NCBI RefSeq assembly: GCF_029193575.1
Contig: NZ_JARGCS010000016.1
Coordinates: 1-64,000, forward strand
DNA: 64,000 nt
Reading direction: 5' to 3'
Origin: Pseudomonas entomophila
GTDB lineage: Bacteria; Pseudomonadota; Gammaproteobacteria; Pseudomonadales; Pseudomonadaceae
Part shown: positions 18,309 through 28,113 of the stretch, piece by piece
Position numbering within the stretch: position 1 is the first letter of the stretch
Layout: each line of letters opens with the position of its first letter
Translations under genes and position numbers: made by a program
The notes under the pieces: model-generated
What the model saw: the letters and a program-made list of their open reading frames with translations, nothing else
Database searches by the model: none
What the model was told of the DNA's origin: nothing

Positions 18309-19952
18309 ATGTTCAGGAACATCAGTATCACCATGAGGTTGGCGCTGGGCTTCGCATTGGTCGTCGGGCTGCTGCTGGTGGTCACCGCCATTGGCGTGCA
18401 GCGGGTCGGCGGGATCGACGCGCTGCTCACCCAGGTCAGCGGCCACACCACGGTCAAGCAGCGCTACGCCATCAACCTGCGCGGCAGCGTGCATGACCGC
18501 GCCATCGCCATCCGCGACGCGGTGCTGACCCACGACGCCCAGCAACTGACGGGCTTCCTGCAGGACATCAAGCAGCTGGACGCCTTCTACCAGACCTCCG
18601 CCGCGCCCTTGGCCAAGATGCTCGCCGACGCCCAGGCCGGTGCCGACGAACAGCGCCTGTTGCAGCAGATCCAGGCCAGCGAGCGCACTGCCCAGGCCGC
18701 CACCGCGCAACTGCTGGAGCTGCGCCACCAAGGCGACTTCGAGCAGGCCCAGGCGCAGTTGCTGGTGCAGGTGGCGCCGGCCTACAAGGAATGGCTGCGC
18801 AGCATCAACGCCTTCATCGACCTGCAGGAAAAAGACGTGGTGCGCGACATCGGCAGCGTGCGTGACAGCGCCTCCGGTTTCGCCGGCCTGATGCTGTGGG
18901 CCGCGGCCCTGGCGGCGCCGCTCAGCGTCGGCGCCTCGGTGCTGATCATCCGCAGCATCCGCTCGACCCTCGGCGCCGAGCCCGAGGAAGTGGCGCACGT
19001 GCTGCGCGGCCTGGCCCGTGGCGAGATCGACCAGCGCGTGCACAGCGGCAACCCGCAGAGCGTCATGGGCGCGCTGGGCACCACCAACCGCCACCTCACC
19101 GACATCATCGCCCAGGTCAACCAAGTGGCCGCCGACCTGGTCGCCTCGTCCACCCGCATGAGCCAGGGCGCGGCGCGCAACCAAGGGCGCATGCAGCAGC
19201 AGAGCGACGACACCCAGCACATGGCCGCCGCCGTGCAGCAGTTGGTGGTGGCGATCAACGAAATCTCCAGCTACGCCGCCAACGCCGCGCAGGCCTCGGC
19301 CGCCGCCGACCAGGAAGTGGACGCCGGCAAGACCGTGGTCGAAGGCACCGCCACCTCGATGCACGAGCTGGCCCAGGTGCTCGAGTCGGCCACCGAGGCG
19401 GTGTTGCAGGTGGCTGCCGACAGCCAGGCCATCGAAAGCATCATCGAGGTGATCAACTCGATCGCCGAGCGCACCAACCTGCTGGCGCTGAACGCGGCCA
19501 TCGAGGCGGCGCGCGCCGGTGAGTTCGGCCGGGGCTTCGCGGTGGTGGCCGACGAGGTGCGTTCGCTGGCCAACCGCACCCAGGAATCGACCCGCGAGAT
19601 CCGCGGGATGATCGGCAAGCTCCAGGAAGGCGCGGGCAAGACCGCGCAGATCGTCGGCGACAGCCGCGAGCTGGCGCAGGACACGGTGGAGCGCACCAAG
19701 GTCGCCGAGCGGTCGCTGAACGAGATCCGCCGCGAGGTGGCGGCGATCAGCCAGATGAACAGCCAGATCGCCGCGGCGTCGTCGCAGCAGGACGTGGCGG
19801 CCAGCACCTTGAGCCAGGACATCAACCGCATCCACGCCTCGTCGCGCGATGCCCATGCCGGCTCCACGGAGCTGGCCGGGGACAGCCAAGAGCTGCTGGC
19901 GCTGGCCGACGCGCTGGGCAGCCGCATGGGCTTCTTCAAGACCGCCAGCTGA
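18309..19952 (+). CDS. Methyl-accepting chemotaxis protein
   Basis: 547-aa transmembrane chemoreceptor. TM1 is near residues 10-32 ([21 protein letters not shown]). A periplasmic four-helix-bundle-type sensor covers about 33-195, TM2 about 196-218, then a HAMP-like linker and a long coiled-coil signalling domain. The highly conserved hairpin tip is present as [19 protein letters not shown] followed by [15 protein letters not shown], the contact for CheA/CheW. The chosen start is the ATG at 18309, because the longer open frame overlaps the MFS gene and lacks family similarity. Ligand unknown. The gene stands alone with its own 109-base upstream gap. Confidence 0.9.
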   Translation: MFRNISITMRLALGFALVVGLLLVVTAIGVQRVGGIDALLTQVSGHTTVKQRYAINLRGSVHDRAIAIRDAVLTHDAQQLTGFLQDIKQLDAFYQTSAAPLAKMLADAQAGADEQRLLQQIQASERTAQAATAQLLELRHQGDFEQAQAQLLVQVAPAYKEWLRSINAFIDLQEKDVVRDIGSVRDSASGFAGLMLWAAALAAPLSVGASVLIIRSIRSTLGAEPEEVAHVLRGLARGEIDQRVHSGNPQSVMGALGTTNRHLTDIIAQVNQVAADLVASSTRMSQGAARNQGRMQQQSDDTQHMAAAVQQLVVAINEISSYAANAAQASAAADQEVDAGKTVVEGTATSMHELAQVLESATEAVLQVAADSQAIESIIEVINSIAERTNLLALNAAIEAARAGEFGRGFAVVADEVRSLANRTQESTREIRGMIGKLQEGAGKTAQIVGDSRELAQDTVERTKVAERSLNEIRREVAAISQMNSQIAAASSQQDVAASTLSQDINRIHASSRDAHAGSTELAGDSQELLALADALGSRMGFFKTAS

Positions 19953-20029
19953 CCCACTGGGGCGGGGCGCCTGCAGGCGGGTCGGCTTCTCAGGTAGTAT
20001 CGGTGCCCACCGATTCAGAGACGCCATGC

Positions 20030-20794
20030 ATGAAGCCCGCAGACCGGCACCGCACCATTCTTGATCTTGTCCGCAACCGCGACACCAGCGTCGAGGCCCT
20101 GGGCGCGGCGCTGAACGTGTCCGAGGCCACGGTGCGCCGCGACCTGGCGCTGCTGGCCGGCCAGCGCCTGCTGGTGCGCACCCACGGCGGCGCCACGGCG
20201 CTGGTCGGCATCCACGAGCCGGAGGCGACGCTGGAGCAGCGCAAGGCCAGCCGCAGCGACGAGAAGCGGGCCATCGCCAAGGCGGCGGCGGCCTACATCC
20301 AGCCCGGCGACACCTTGTTCCTCGACAGCGGCACCACCTGCGCGGCGCTGGCGGCGCACCTGTGCGGGCACGAGGACGTGCACGTGATCACCAACAACCT
20401 GCTGGCGGTGATGGCCCTGGCCAACGCGCCGGGGGTGCGCCTGACGCTGATCGGGGGCGATTTGCGCAGTTCGAGCATGAGCACCCTGGGGCCGCTGGCC
20501 GAGTTGAGCCTGAGCCGGTTGAGCGTGGACCATGCGTTCTTCGGCGCCGATGGGGTGGTCGCCGAGTTCGGGTTGTGCGAGGCCAGCGCGCAGCAGTCGT
20601 ATTTGAAGGAGTGCGTGATCAAGCGCGCGGCGCAGATCTTCGTGCTGGCGGACGCTGAAAAGCTGGGGCGGGCCCGCCAGCAGCACTGGACGCCGCTGGA
20701 GCGGGAGTGGCGGTTGATCACCAGTGCCGTGGATGAGGTGGCGCTGGCGCCGTTTCGCGGGCTGCCGATGGCCACGGTGGAGATGGTGGGGTAG
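20030..20794 (+). CDS. DeoR-family regulator of the sugar-acid operon
   Basis: 254-aa repressor. The DeoR HTH covers about residues 5-58 (RHRTILDLVRNRDTSVEALGAAL...TVRRDLALL) and the sugar-phosphate-sensing domain about 75-230, including DSGTTCAALAAHL and the family segments VITNNLLAVMAL and FFGADGV. ATG at 20030 gives the canonical MKPADRHRTIL start; a GTG nine codons upstream (20003) is possible. It precedes the kdgT-dtnK-pdxA2 operon by 188 bases that hold three repeats of a 15-bp motif, its likely operators. The inducer is presumably a phosphorylated intermediate. Confidence 0.85.
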   Translation: MKPADRHRTILDLVRNRDTSVEALGAALNVSEATVRRDLALLAGQRLLVRTHGGATALVGIHEPEATLEQRKASRSDEKRAIAKAAAAYIQPGDTLFLDSGTTCAALAAHLCGHEDVHVITNNLLAVMALANAPGVRLTLIGGDLRSSSMSTLGPLAELSLSRLSVDHAFFGADGVVAEFGLCEASAQQSYLKECVIKRAAQIFVLADAEKLGRARQQHWTPLEREWRLITSAVDEVALAPFRGLPMATVEMVG

Positions 20795-20841
20795 GGCGGT
20801 GTCTGGGCCGGCGCTATCGCGATAGCGCCCTGACAGACCGC

Positions 20842-20856
20842 TGATCATTTCAATCA
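20842..20856 (+). promoter_or_regulatory. Operator-like repeat, copy 1
   Basis: TGATCATTTCAATCA. It matches copies at 20905-20919 (opposite strand) and 20926-20940, consensus TGATCRTTTCARTCA, all between the DeoR gene and the kdgT start. Likely DeoR-family operator. Confidence 0.65.
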
Positions 20857-20904
20857 CAATTTTGATCGACTTGCGCACATTTACCCTTTAGCTTACCGTT
20901 GTAT

Positions 20905-20919
20905 TGACTGAAATGATCA
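20905..20919 (-). promoter_or_regulatory. Operator-like repeat, copy 2 (inverted)
   Basis: Reads TGATCATTTCAGTCA on the minus strand, one base different from copy 1. It is inverted relative to copy 3 with 6 bases between them, so copies 2 and 3 form a compact inverted pair. Confidence 0.65.
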
Positions 20920-20925
20920 CTGCCT

Positions 20926-20940
20926 TGATCGTTTCAATCA
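20926..20940 (+). promoter_or_regulatory. Operator-like repeat, copy 3
   Basis: TGATCGTTTCAATCA, one base different from copy 1. It ends 42 bases before the kdgT ATG, a position suited to repression of the operon promoter. Confidence 0.65.
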
Positions 20941-20982
20941 TTCCCGTGGTAATGCACATCATAAAAACAAAGGTGTAAGCGC

Positions 20983-21990
20983 ATGGCCCAGATCCCGATC
21001 AAACGCTCGATCGAGCGTATCCCCGGCGGCATGATGATCGTTCCCCTGCTGCTCGGTTCCCTCGTCGCAACCTTCCTGCCCGACATGCCGAAGTTCTTCG
21101 GCTCGTTCACCAATGCCCTGTTCACCGGCGCGTTGCCGATCCTGGCGATGTTCTACGTGTGCATGGGCGCCAGCATCAACATCAAGACCACCCCGTACCT
21201 GCTGAAGAAAGGCGGCGTGCTGTTCGCCACCAAGGTTGGCACGGCCATGCTCATCGGTATCGTGATGGGCCACTTCCTCGGCGAGCAGCCGATCTCCGCC
21301 GGCTTCTTCGCCGGGCTCTCGACCCTGGCGGTGGTGGCGGCGATGAACGACACCAACGGCGGCCTGTACATGGCGCTGATGGGCCAGTACGGGCGGCCGG
21401 CGGATGTCGGCGCGTACTCGGTGATGTCGCTGGAGTCCGGGCCGTTCCTGACCATGGTCACCCTGGGCGTGGCCGGGCTGTCGGCGTTCCCCTGGCCGAC
21501 CCTGCTGGGCGCGGTGCTGCCGCTGCTGCTGGGCATGCTGATCGGCAACCTCGACCGCGACATGCGCGACTTCCTGGCCAAGGCCGTGCCGGTGATGATC
21601 CCCTTCTTCGCCCTGGCCCTGGGCGCCACCCTCGACCTGCACAAGGTCTGGCAGGCCGGCGTGCTGGGCATCGCCCTGGGCGTGGCGGTGGTGGTGGTCA
21701 CCGGCATTCCGCTGTACTTCGCCGACCGACTTTCCGGTGGCACCGGCGTGGCCGGCGCGGCGGCGGCGACCACGGCGGGCAATGCCGCGGCGGTGCCGGC
21801 GCTGGTGGCGGCGGCGAACCCTGTGTACGAAAGCGCCGCGGCCAGCGCGACCATGCTGGTGGCCTCGTGCGTGGTGGTGACCGCGGTGCTGGCGCCGATC
21901 GTGGTGTCGTTCATCGCCAAGCGGGTGCGCAAGGACGCACCGGCCAGCGAAGGCTACGCGCCAGCGCAGGAGTCGGGGCTGCCACGATGA
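20983..21990 (+). CDS. kdgT: 2-keto-3-deoxygluconate permease family transporter (KdgT-type)
   Basis: 335-aa inner-membrane carrier with about ten hydrophobic segments. It matches the KdgT family from the N-terminus ([20 protein letters not shown]) through FVCMGA-like, [19 protein letters not shown] and the final [21 protein letters not shown]. In this context (followed by dtnK and pdxA2) the substrate is more likely a four-carbon sugar acid than 2-keto-3-deoxygluconate; this is inference from gene order. An RBS-like AAGGTG lies upstream. Its TGA overlaps the ATG of the next gene (ATGA), so translation is coupled. Confidence 0.85.
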   Translation: MAQIPIKRSIERIPGGMMIVPLLLGSLVATFLPDMPKFFGSFTNALFTGALPILAMFYVCMGASINIKTTPYLLKKGGVLFATKVGTAMLIGIVMGHFLGEQPISAGFFAGLSTLAVVAAMNDTNGGLYMALMGQYGRPADVGAYSVMSLESGPFLTMVTLGVAGLSAFPWPTLLGAVLPLLLGMLIGNLDRDMRDFLAKAVPVMIPFFALALGATLDLHKVWQAGVLGIALGVAVVVVTGIPLYFADRLSGGTGVAGAAAATTAGNAAAVPALVAAANPVYESAAASATMLVASCVVVTAVLAPIVVSFIAKRVRKDAPASEGYAPAQESGLPR

Positions 21991-23222
21991 GTGTGCTGAT
22001 CCTCGCCGACGACCTGTCCGGCGCCGCCGACTGCGCCATCGGCTTCGCCCGCGCGGGGCTGCGCACGGTGGTCGCGCTCGACCCCGCGCAGGCCACCGGC
22101 GACGCCCAGGTGGTGGCGGTGGACACCGATTCGCGGCGCATGGACGCGCAGCACGCGGCGCAGCGCACGCTGGCGGCGTTCCACGCCCTGCGCGGGCCGC
22201 ACCGGCGCTTGTACAAGAAGATCGACTCGACCCTGCGCGGCAACTGGGCCGCTGAAGTCGCTGCGCTGCAAGCGGTGGCCGGGCTGGCGATCATCGCCCC
22301 GGCGTTCCCCGAGACCGGCCGCACGGTGCTCGAGGGGCGGGTGTGGGTCAACGGCGTGGCGCTGGAAGACACCGACACCTGGCGGTTGGAATACGCCGGC
22401 CGCCCTGCCGACCTGGCGACGCTGCTGGCACAGGCCGGGTTGTCGGTGCACAACCTGGAGCTGGCCTGCCTGCGCGGCGCGCCCGAGGCCCTGGCGCGGC
22501 GTATCGCCCAAGCCAGCGCCGACGGCGTGCAGGCATTGATCGTCGATGCGCAGAGCCGCGACGACCTGCGCAGGCTGGCCGAGGTCACGGCGGGGCTGGA
22601 GGTGCCGCTGTTCTGGGTCGGCTCCGGCGGCCTGGCCCGCGAGCTCAGCGCCCTGTCGGCGCTGGCGGCGCAACCCGCCGCGCCCACGCCAGCCGGCCCA
22701 CGGGCCGCGACCCTGGTGATGGTCGGCAGCCTGTCCAGCGTCGCCGAGCGCCAGTGCCTGGAGTTGAAACAGCGCAGCGGCATCGTCGAGCTGACCGTGC
22801 CGCCCGCCGTGCTGCGCGCCGGGCCGGGCAGCAACGACTGGGACGACTGGGCCTGGCGCATCGGCCAGTACCTGACCGAGGGCGCCGACCTGCTGCTGCG
22901 CATCGGCCGCGACACGCACATCGACCCGAGTGAAGGCGCGCACCTGTCGGCGCGCCTGGCCACCCTGGTGAAACCGCATTTCCGCCTGCTCGGGGGCCTG
23001 GTGGTCACCGGCGGCGAGACCGCCCGGGCGATGCTCGGCGCGGTCGGCATCAACGGGCTGCACATCCTCGACGAGGTCGAGGCCGGCACCGTGTTCGCCC
23101 GCCCCCTGGGCGAGGCCGGCGAGCATTGCCCCGGCGTGGTCACCAAGGCCGGTGCCTTCGGCAGCCCGCAAGCCCTGTACCTCGCCTGGCGCCACCTGGG
23201 TGGCGCGGGCACACATTCATAG
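21987..23222 (+). CDS. dtnK: Four-carbon acid sugar kinase (DUF1537, DtnK-type)
   Basis: 411-aa cytosolic kinase that phosphorylates the 4-OH of an acid sugar such as D-threonate. The N-terminal substrate domain begins [20 protein letters not shown] and contains [12 protein letters not shown], a DUF1537 hallmark. The C-terminal nucleotide-binding domain contains [12 protein letters not shown] and [11 protein letters not shown] (glycine-rich ATP site). Start ATG at 21987 overlaps the kdgT stop by four bases. With the following PdxA2-type dehydrogenase it completes the established D-threonate route to dihydroxyacetone phosphate; specificity for D-threonate rather than an erythronate isomer is inferred from the PdxA2 partner. 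Confidence 0.85.
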   Translation: MSVLILADDLSGAADCAIGFARAGLRTVVALDPAQATGDAQVVAVDTDSRRMDAQHAAQRTLAAFHALRGPHRRLYKKIDSTLRGNWAAEVAALQAVAGLAIIAPAFPETGRTVLEGRVWVNGVALEDTDTWRLEYAGRPADLATLLAQAGLSVHNLELACLRGAPEALARRIAQASADGVQALIVDAQSRDDLRRLAEVTAGLEVPLFWVGSGGLARELSALSALAAQPAAPTPAGPRAATLVMVGSLSSVAERQCLELKQRSGIVELTVPPAVLRAGPGSNDWDDWAWRIGQYLTEGADLLLRIGRDTHIDPSEGAHLSARLATLVKPHFRLLGGLVVTGGETARAMLGAVGINGLHILDEVEAGTVFARPLGEAGEHCPGVVTKAGAFGSPQALYLAWRHLGGAGTHS

Positions 23223-23240
23223 AGTCAAGGTGAACGTCAC

Positions 23241-24239
23241 ATGAGCAACTACCTTCCCGTCATTGGCATCACCCTGGGCGATGCGGCCGGCGTCGGCCCG
23301 GAAATCATCGTCAAGAGCCTGACCCACGCGGCGGTGTACCAGCAGTGCCGCCCGCTGGTGATCGGCGATGCCCGGCGCCTGGAGCAGGCGCGCGACATCG
23401 TCGGGGCCGAGGTGAGCATTCGCCGTATCGAAGGCCCGTCCGAGGCGCGTTACCAGCCTGGGGTGATCGACTGCATCGACCTCGGGTTGATCCCCGAGAC
23501 CCTGCCGTTCGGCGAGCTGTCGGCGCTGGCCGGCGATGCCGCGTACCAGTTCATCGCCCGTGCGGTGGAACTGGCGAAGGACAAGCAGATCGACGCCATC
23601 TGCACCGCGCCGCTGAACAAGGAGGCGCTGCATGCCGGTGGCCACAAGTACCCGGGGCACACCGAACTGCTGGCGCACCTGACCGGCATCGACGAGGTGT
23701 CGATGATGTTGGTGGCGCCGCAGTTGCGGGTGATCCACGTCACCACCCACATCGGCATCATCGATGCGATCCGCAAGATCGAGCCGGGGCTGGTGCGGCG
23801 CACCATCGAGCGTGGGCACGCGACGCTGGTCAAGGCCGGTATCGAGCGGCCGCGCATCGGCGTGTGCGGGATCAACCCGCATGCCGGGGAGAATGGCTTG
23901 TTCGGCTATGGCGAGGAGGAGGAGAAGATCATTCCCGCCGTCGAGCTGCTGCAGGCGCAGGGGCTGGACGTGACCGGGCCGTTGCCGGCGGACACCCTGT
24001 TCTTCCGCGCCGGGCGCGGCGATTTCGACCTGGTGGTGGCGATGTATCACGACCAGGGGCATGGGCCGGTGAAGGTGCTCGGCTTGGAGGCCGGGGTGAA
24101 CGTGACCGTGGGGCTGGAGGTGATTCGCACCTCGGTGGACCATGGCACGGCGTTCGATATCGCCGGCAAGGGCGTGGCCGATGAAGGCAGCCTGCTGGAG
24201 GCGTTGCGCCAAGGGGCGGAGCTGGCGACCCGGCGGTAG
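23241..24239 (+). CDS. pdxA2: 4-phospho-D-threonate dehydrogenase (PdxA2-type)
   Basis: 332-aa NAD-dependent oxidative decarboxylase of the PdxA family, expected to convert 4-phospho-D-threonate to dihydroxyacetone phosphate. Marks are GITLGDAAGVGPEI at the N-terminus, the Lys/Asn loop CTAPLNKEAL, metal-binding His in GHTELLAHLTG, and the signature MYHDQGHGPVKVLG with FDIAGKGVAD near the end. It follows the kinase by 18 bases with an AAGGTG RBS, so the three genes form one operon. A second, biosynthetic pdxA normally sits with ksgA elsewhere on Pseudomonas chromosomes, consistent with a catabolic role here. Confidence 0.87.
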   Translation: MSNYLPVIGITLGDAAGVGPEIIVKSLTHAAVYQQCRPLVIGDARRLEQARDIVGAEVSIRRIEGPSEARYQPGVIDCIDLGLIPETLPFGELSALAGDAAYQFIARAVELAKDKQIDAICTAPLNKEALHAGGHKYPGHTELLAHLTGIDEVSMMLVAPQLRVIHVTTHIGIIDAIRKIEPGLVRRTIERGHATLVKAGIERPRIGVCGINPHAGENGLFGYGEEEEKIIPAVELLQAQGLDVTGPLPADTLFFRAGRGDFDLVVAMYHDQGHGPVKVLGLEAGVNVTVGLEVIRTSVDHGTAFDIAGKGVADEGSLLEALRQGAELATRR

Positions 24240-24354
24240 GTGAGGGTGGCTGTGCCGGCCCTGTCGCGGGGCCGGTATGAGCCGCATAAATTCGGTAAAA
24301 CAGAAAACCCGGCGCTATATTCGATCGAACCAAACGACCGAGCCCCGCGCCACC

Positions 24355-25266
24355 ATGATGACCCTGCGCCAGATCCGCCACTTCATCGCCGTCGCCGAAA
24401 CCGGTTCGATCTCTGCCGCCGCGCAGGCGGTATTCATCTCCCAATCGACCCTCACCCAAGCCATCCAGCAGCTCGAGGACGAGATCGGCGTCACCCTGTT
24501 CACCCGCCATGCCAAGGGCATGAGCCTCACCCACCAGGGCCACCAGTTCCTGCGCCAGGCGCACCTCATTCTGGCCACGGTGGAAAACGCCAAGCGCAGC
24601 CTGCAGCAGAGCACCGACCAGGTCGAAGGCCAGCTCACCCTCGGCGTCACCAGCCTGGTCGCCGGTTACTACCTGGCCGACCTGATCACCCGCTTCCAAC
24701 ACGCCTACCCCAACGTGCAAACCCGCGTGGTGGAGGACGAACGCCCGTACATCGAGCACCTGCTGGTGGCCGGCGAGATCGACGTGGGCGTGCTGATCCT
24801 CTCCAACCTCGAAGACCGCCACGCCCTGCAGACCGAAGTGCTCACCCACTCGCCGCACCGCCTGTGGCTGCCGCCGCGCCACCCGCTGCTGGAGCGCGAC
24901 AGCATCAGCCTGGCCGACGTCGCCGGCGAGCCGCTGATCCAGCTCAACGCCGACGAAATGGGCCTGCACGCCCAGCGCATCTGGAGCCGCGCCGGGCTCA
25001 CGCCGAAGGTGACCCTGCGCACCGCGTCGGTGGAGGCGGTGCGCAGCCTGGTGGCGGCGGGGCTGGGCCTGTCGATCCAGCCGGACATGACCTACCGGCC
25101 CTGGTCGCTGGAGGGCGACATCATCGAGGCGCGCCCGCTGGCCGACCTCAGCGAGCCGCTGGACGTGGGCCTGGCCTGGCGCCGGGGCACGGCGCGCACG
25201 CCGCTGGTCGATCCCTTCCTGACCCTGGCGCGAGGGCAGGGCAGCGGGCGCAAGGTTTCGATTTAA
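24355..25266 (+). CDS. LysR-family transcriptional regulator
   Basis: 303-aa regulator with an HTH at residues 1-60 (MMTLRQIRHFIAVAETGSISAAAQAVF...LTQAIQQLEDEIG) and an effector domain beyond residue 90. Start is ATG at 24355 (or 24358); the longer frame upstream is not conserved-looking. A TTCGATCGAA palindrome lies just upstream (about 24320). The stop codon sits inside the dyad TTCGATTTAATCGAA, ahead of the aldehyde dehydrogenase/polyamine transport genes on the same strand, which are its probable targets. Confidence 0.83.
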   Translation: MMTLRQIRHFIAVAETGSISAAAQAVFISQSTLTQAIQQLEDEIGVTLFTRHAKGMSLTHQGHQFLRQAHLILATVENAKRSLQQSTDQVEGQLTLGVTSLVAGYYLADLITRFQHAYPNVQTRVVEDERPYIEHLLVAGEIDVGVLILSNLEDRHALQTEVLTHSPHRLWLPPRHPLLERDSISLADVAGEPLIQLNADEMGLHAQRIWSRAGLTPKVTLRTASVEAVRSLVAAGLGLSIQPDMTYRPWSLEGDIIEARPLADLSEPLDVGLAWRRGTARTPLVDPFLTLARGQGSGRKVSI

Positions 25267-25271
25267 TCGAA
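25257..25271. promoter_or_regulatory. Palindromic operator candidate
   Basis: TTCGATT-T-AATCGAA, 7-bp arms around one central base, spanning the LysR stop codon and lying about 84 bases before the aldehyde dehydrogenase start. A related TTCGATCGAA palindrome lies before the LysR gene itself. Confidence 0.5.
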
Positions 25272-25354
25272 CGCTGCATTCAATATTTAGAATTTGTGAA
25301 CCTGGCAGTCGGGATCTAGTCTCGTTCTAGCGCCCGACCTTCATTGGAGGCGCC

Positions 25355-26848
25355 GTGGATACCGAGACGAAAAAAAGAAGAAGCCCGAACATGTCCGCAA
25401 GCCTTCCCCTGCACAGCGCTCAGTTGATCGACGGCCACCTGGTGGCCGGCGAAGGCCCGGCCGAAGCCATCCTCGACCCCGCCACCGGCGAGCGCCTGCT
25501 GAGCGTCGCCGAAGCCTCCCACGAGCAAGTCGAGGCCGCCGTGCAGGCCGCCCAGCGCGCCTTCGGCGGCTGGGCGCGGACCACCCCGGCGCAGCGTTCG
25601 GCGCTGCTGCTGGCGATCGCCGACGCCATCGACGCCAACGCCGACCGGCTGGCGCGCCTGGAGTCGCTGAACTGCGGCAAGCCCCTGCACCTGGCGCGCC
25701 AGGACGACATCCCCGCCACCGCCGACGTGTTCCGCTTCTTCGCCGGCGCCGTGCGTTGCCAGCAAGGCCAGCTGACCGGTGAATACGTGGCGGGCCACAC
25801 CAGCATGGTGCGCCGCGACCCGGTGGGCGTGGTGGCCTCCATCGCGCCATGGAACTACCCGCTGATGATGGCCGCGTGGAAGATCGCCCCGGCCCTGGCG
25901 GCGGGCAATACCCTGGTGTTCAAACCCTCCGAGCACACGCCGCTGTCGATCCTGGCGCTGGCGCCGCTGCTCGTGGACATCCTCCCGCCCGGCGTGCTGA
26001 ACATCGTCTGCGGCGGCGGCGAGGCGGTGGGCAGCCAACTGGTCGGCCACCCGAAGGTGCGCATGGTGTCGCTGACCGGCGATATCGTCACCGGGCAGAA
26101 GATCCTCCAGGCCGCCTCGCGCACCCTCAAGCGCACCCACCTGGAGCTGGGCGGCAAGGCGCCGGTGATCGTCTGCGACGACGCCGACCTCGAGGCGGTG
26201 GTGCAGGGCATCCGCACCCATGGCTACTACAACGCCGGCCAGGACTGCACCGCCGCCTGCCGCATCTACGCCCAGGCCGGCATTCACGACCGCCTGGTGG
26301 CTGCCTTGGGCGACGCGGTCGGCAGCATTCGCTTCGCCCGCAAGAAAGATGCCGATAACGAGATCGGCCCGCTGATCAGCGCGCGCCAGCGCGACCGCGT
26401 GGCCAGCTTCGTCGAGCGCGCCCTGGGCCAGCCGCACATCGAGCGGGTCACCGGCGCCGCCGTGCATTCCGGCCCAGGCTTCTACTACCAGCCGACGCTG
26501 CTCGCCGGTTGCCGGCAGCAGGACGAGATCGTCCAGCGCGAGGTGTTCGGCCCGGTGGTCACCGTCACCCGCTTCGAGCACCTGGCGCAAGCCGTGGACT
26601 GGGCCAACGACTCCGAATACGGCCTGGCCTCGTCGGTGTGGACGCAGAACCTCGACAAAGCCTTCCAGGTCGCCAACCGCCTGCAATACGGCTGCACCTG
26701 GATCAACACCCATTTCATGCTGGCCAGCGAAATGCCCCACGGCGGGCTCAAGCGCTCCGGCTATGGCAAGGACCTGTCCAGCGACTCGTTGCAGGACTAC
26801 AGCGTGGTGCGCCACATCATGGCGCGCCACGGTCAGGCGCTGGACTGA
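25355..26848 (+). CDS. Aldehyde dehydrogenase, gamma-aminobutyraldehyde dehydrogenase-like
   Basis: 497-aa NAD(P)-dependent aldehyde dehydrogenase closely related to PatD. Marks are [24 protein letters not shown], the Glu-containing [10 protein letters not shown], the catalytic Cys in [10 protein letters not shown] and the C-terminal MPHGGLKRSGYGKD. The GTG at 25355 follows a GGAGG site; an ATG at 25391 (MSASLPLHS) is an alternative that would remove the charged leader. It is a paralogue of the patD at the far end of this locus, and probably oxidises a related omega-amino or polyamine-derived aldehyde. A 93-base gap separates it from the binding-protein gene. Confidence 0.85.
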   Translation: MDTETKKRRSPNMSASLPLHSAQLIDGHLVAGEGPAEAILDPATGERLLSVAEASHEQVEAAVQAAQRAFGGWARTTPAQRSALLLAIADAIDANADRLARLESLNCGKPLHLARQDDIPATADVFRFFAGAVRCQQGQLTGEYVAGHTSMVRRDPVGVVASIAPWNYPLMMAAWKIAPALAAGNTLVFKPSEHTPLSILALAPLLVDILPPGVLNIVCGGGEAVGSQLVGHPKVRMVSLTGDIVTGQKILQAASRTLKRTHLELGGKAPVIVCDDADLEAVVQGIRTHGYYNAGQDCTAACRIYAQAGIHDRLVAALGDAVGSIRFARKKDADNEIGPLISARQRDRVASFVERALGQPHIERVTGAAVHSGPGFYYQPTLLAGCRQQDEIVQREVFGPVVTVTRFEHLAQAVDWANDSEYGLASSVWTQNLDKAFQVANRLQYGCTWINTHFMLASEMPHGGLKRSGYGKDLSSDSLQDYSVVRHIMARHGQALD

Positions 26849-26941
26849 CACCAGAACCCGAAGGCGGGTGTGCGAAACGCCAGGGACGTTGCTCGATTGA
26901 TACTGCCCCGACAATAGAAATAACAACTTGGGAGATGAACG

Positions 26942-28087
26942 ATGTACAAGACAGCATTGCTCAGTGGCCTGGCCACCGCGCTCCTGGCCAGTGGCAGCCT
27001 GCAGGCCGCCGAAGCCCTGAAGGCGGTCGGCCAGGGCGAGGGCCAGCTCGATATCGTCGCCTGGCCGGGCTATATCGAACGCGGCGAGTCGGACAAGGCC
27101 TATGACTGGGTCAGCAAGTTCGAGCAGGACACCGGCTGCAAGGTCAACGTCAAGACCGCCGCTACCTCCGACGAGATGGTCAGCCTGATGGCCAAGGGCG
27201 GCTACGACCTGGTCACCGCCTCGGGCGACGCCTCGCTGCGCCTGATCTACGGCAAGCGCGTGCAGCCGATCGACCCGCAGTTGATCCCCAACTGGAAGCA
27301 GCTCGACGCGCGCCTGAAGGATGCGCCGTGGTACACGGTCGACGGCAAGCACTACGGCACGCCGTACCAGTGGGGCCCGAACCTGCTGATGTACAGCACC
27401 AAGGTGTTCCCCACCGCGCCAGACAGCTGGAAGGCGGTGTTCGAGGCCGAGAACCTGCCCGACGGCAAACCGAACAAGGGCCGCGTGCAGGCCTACGACG
27501 GGCCGATCTACATCGCCGACGCGGCGCTGTACCTCAAGGCCACCCAGCCGGCGCTGGGCATCACCGACCCCTACCAGCTGACCGAGGCGCAGTACGCCGC
27601 GGTGCTCGACCTGCTGCGCAAGCAGCATGGCTTGATCCACCGCTACTGGCATGACACCACGGTGCAGATGAGCGACTTCAAGAACGAAGGCGTGGCCGCC
27701 TCCAGCGCCTGGCCGTACCAGGCCAACGCGCTGAAGACCGAAGGCCAGCCGATCGCCACGGTGTTCCCCAAGGAGGGCGTGACCGGGTGGGCCGACACCA
27801 CCATGCTGCATGTCGAGGCCAAGCACCCGAACTGCGCGTACAAGTGGATGGACTGGTCGCTGGAGCCGAAGGTGCAGGGCGACGTGGCGGCGTGGTTCGG
27901 CTCGCTGCCGGCGGTGCCGGAAGGCTGCAAGGCCAGTGAGCTGCTGGGCGCCGAAGGGTGCAAGACCAACGGCTTCGACCAGTTCGACAGGATCGCCTTC
28001 TGGAAGACCCCGCAGGCCGAGGGCGGCAAGTTCGTGCCCTACAGCCGCTGGACCCAGGACTACATCGCGATCATGGGTGGGCGGTAG
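26942..28087 (+). CDS. ydcS: ABC transporter substrate-binding protein, YdcS/PotD-like (polyamine type)
   Basis: 381-aa periplasmic binding protein. A signal peptide of about 22 residues (LLASGSLQA-AEA) is followed by the type II binding fold: LDIVAWPGYIERGE near 35-48, then KVNVKTAATSDEMVSLM and YDLVTASGDASLRLI. This matches the spermidine/putrescine family. A pair of late cysteines (EGCKASELLGAEGCK) is typical of YdcS. The order ydcS-ydcT-ydcU-ydcV-patD is the same as the E. coli ydcSTUVW locus. A large REP hairpin follows immediately, probably stabilising this mRNA segment so that the binding protein is made in excess over the membrane subunits. Confidence 0.88.
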   Translation: MYKTALLSGLATALLASGSLQAAEALKAVGQGEGQLDIVAWPGYIERGESDKAYDWVSKFEQDTGCKVNVKTAATSDEMVSLMAKGGYDLVTASGDASLRLIYGKRVQPIDPQLIPNWKQLDARLKDAPWYTVDGKHYGTPYQWGPNLLMYSTKVFPTAPDSWKAVFEAENLPDGKPNKGRVQAYDGPIYIADAALYLKATQPALGITDPYQLTEAQYAAVLDLLRKQHGLIHRYWHDTTVQMSDFKNEGVAASSAWPYQANALKTEGQPIATVFPKEGVTGWADTTMLHVEAKHPNCAYKWMDWSLEPKVQGDVAAWFGSLPAVPEGCKASELLGAEGCKTNGFDQFDRIAFWKTPQAEGGKFVPYSRWTQDYIAIMGGR

Positions 28088-28113
28088 CGCCTAGGCGTTT
28101 GCCTGGGCCGTCC

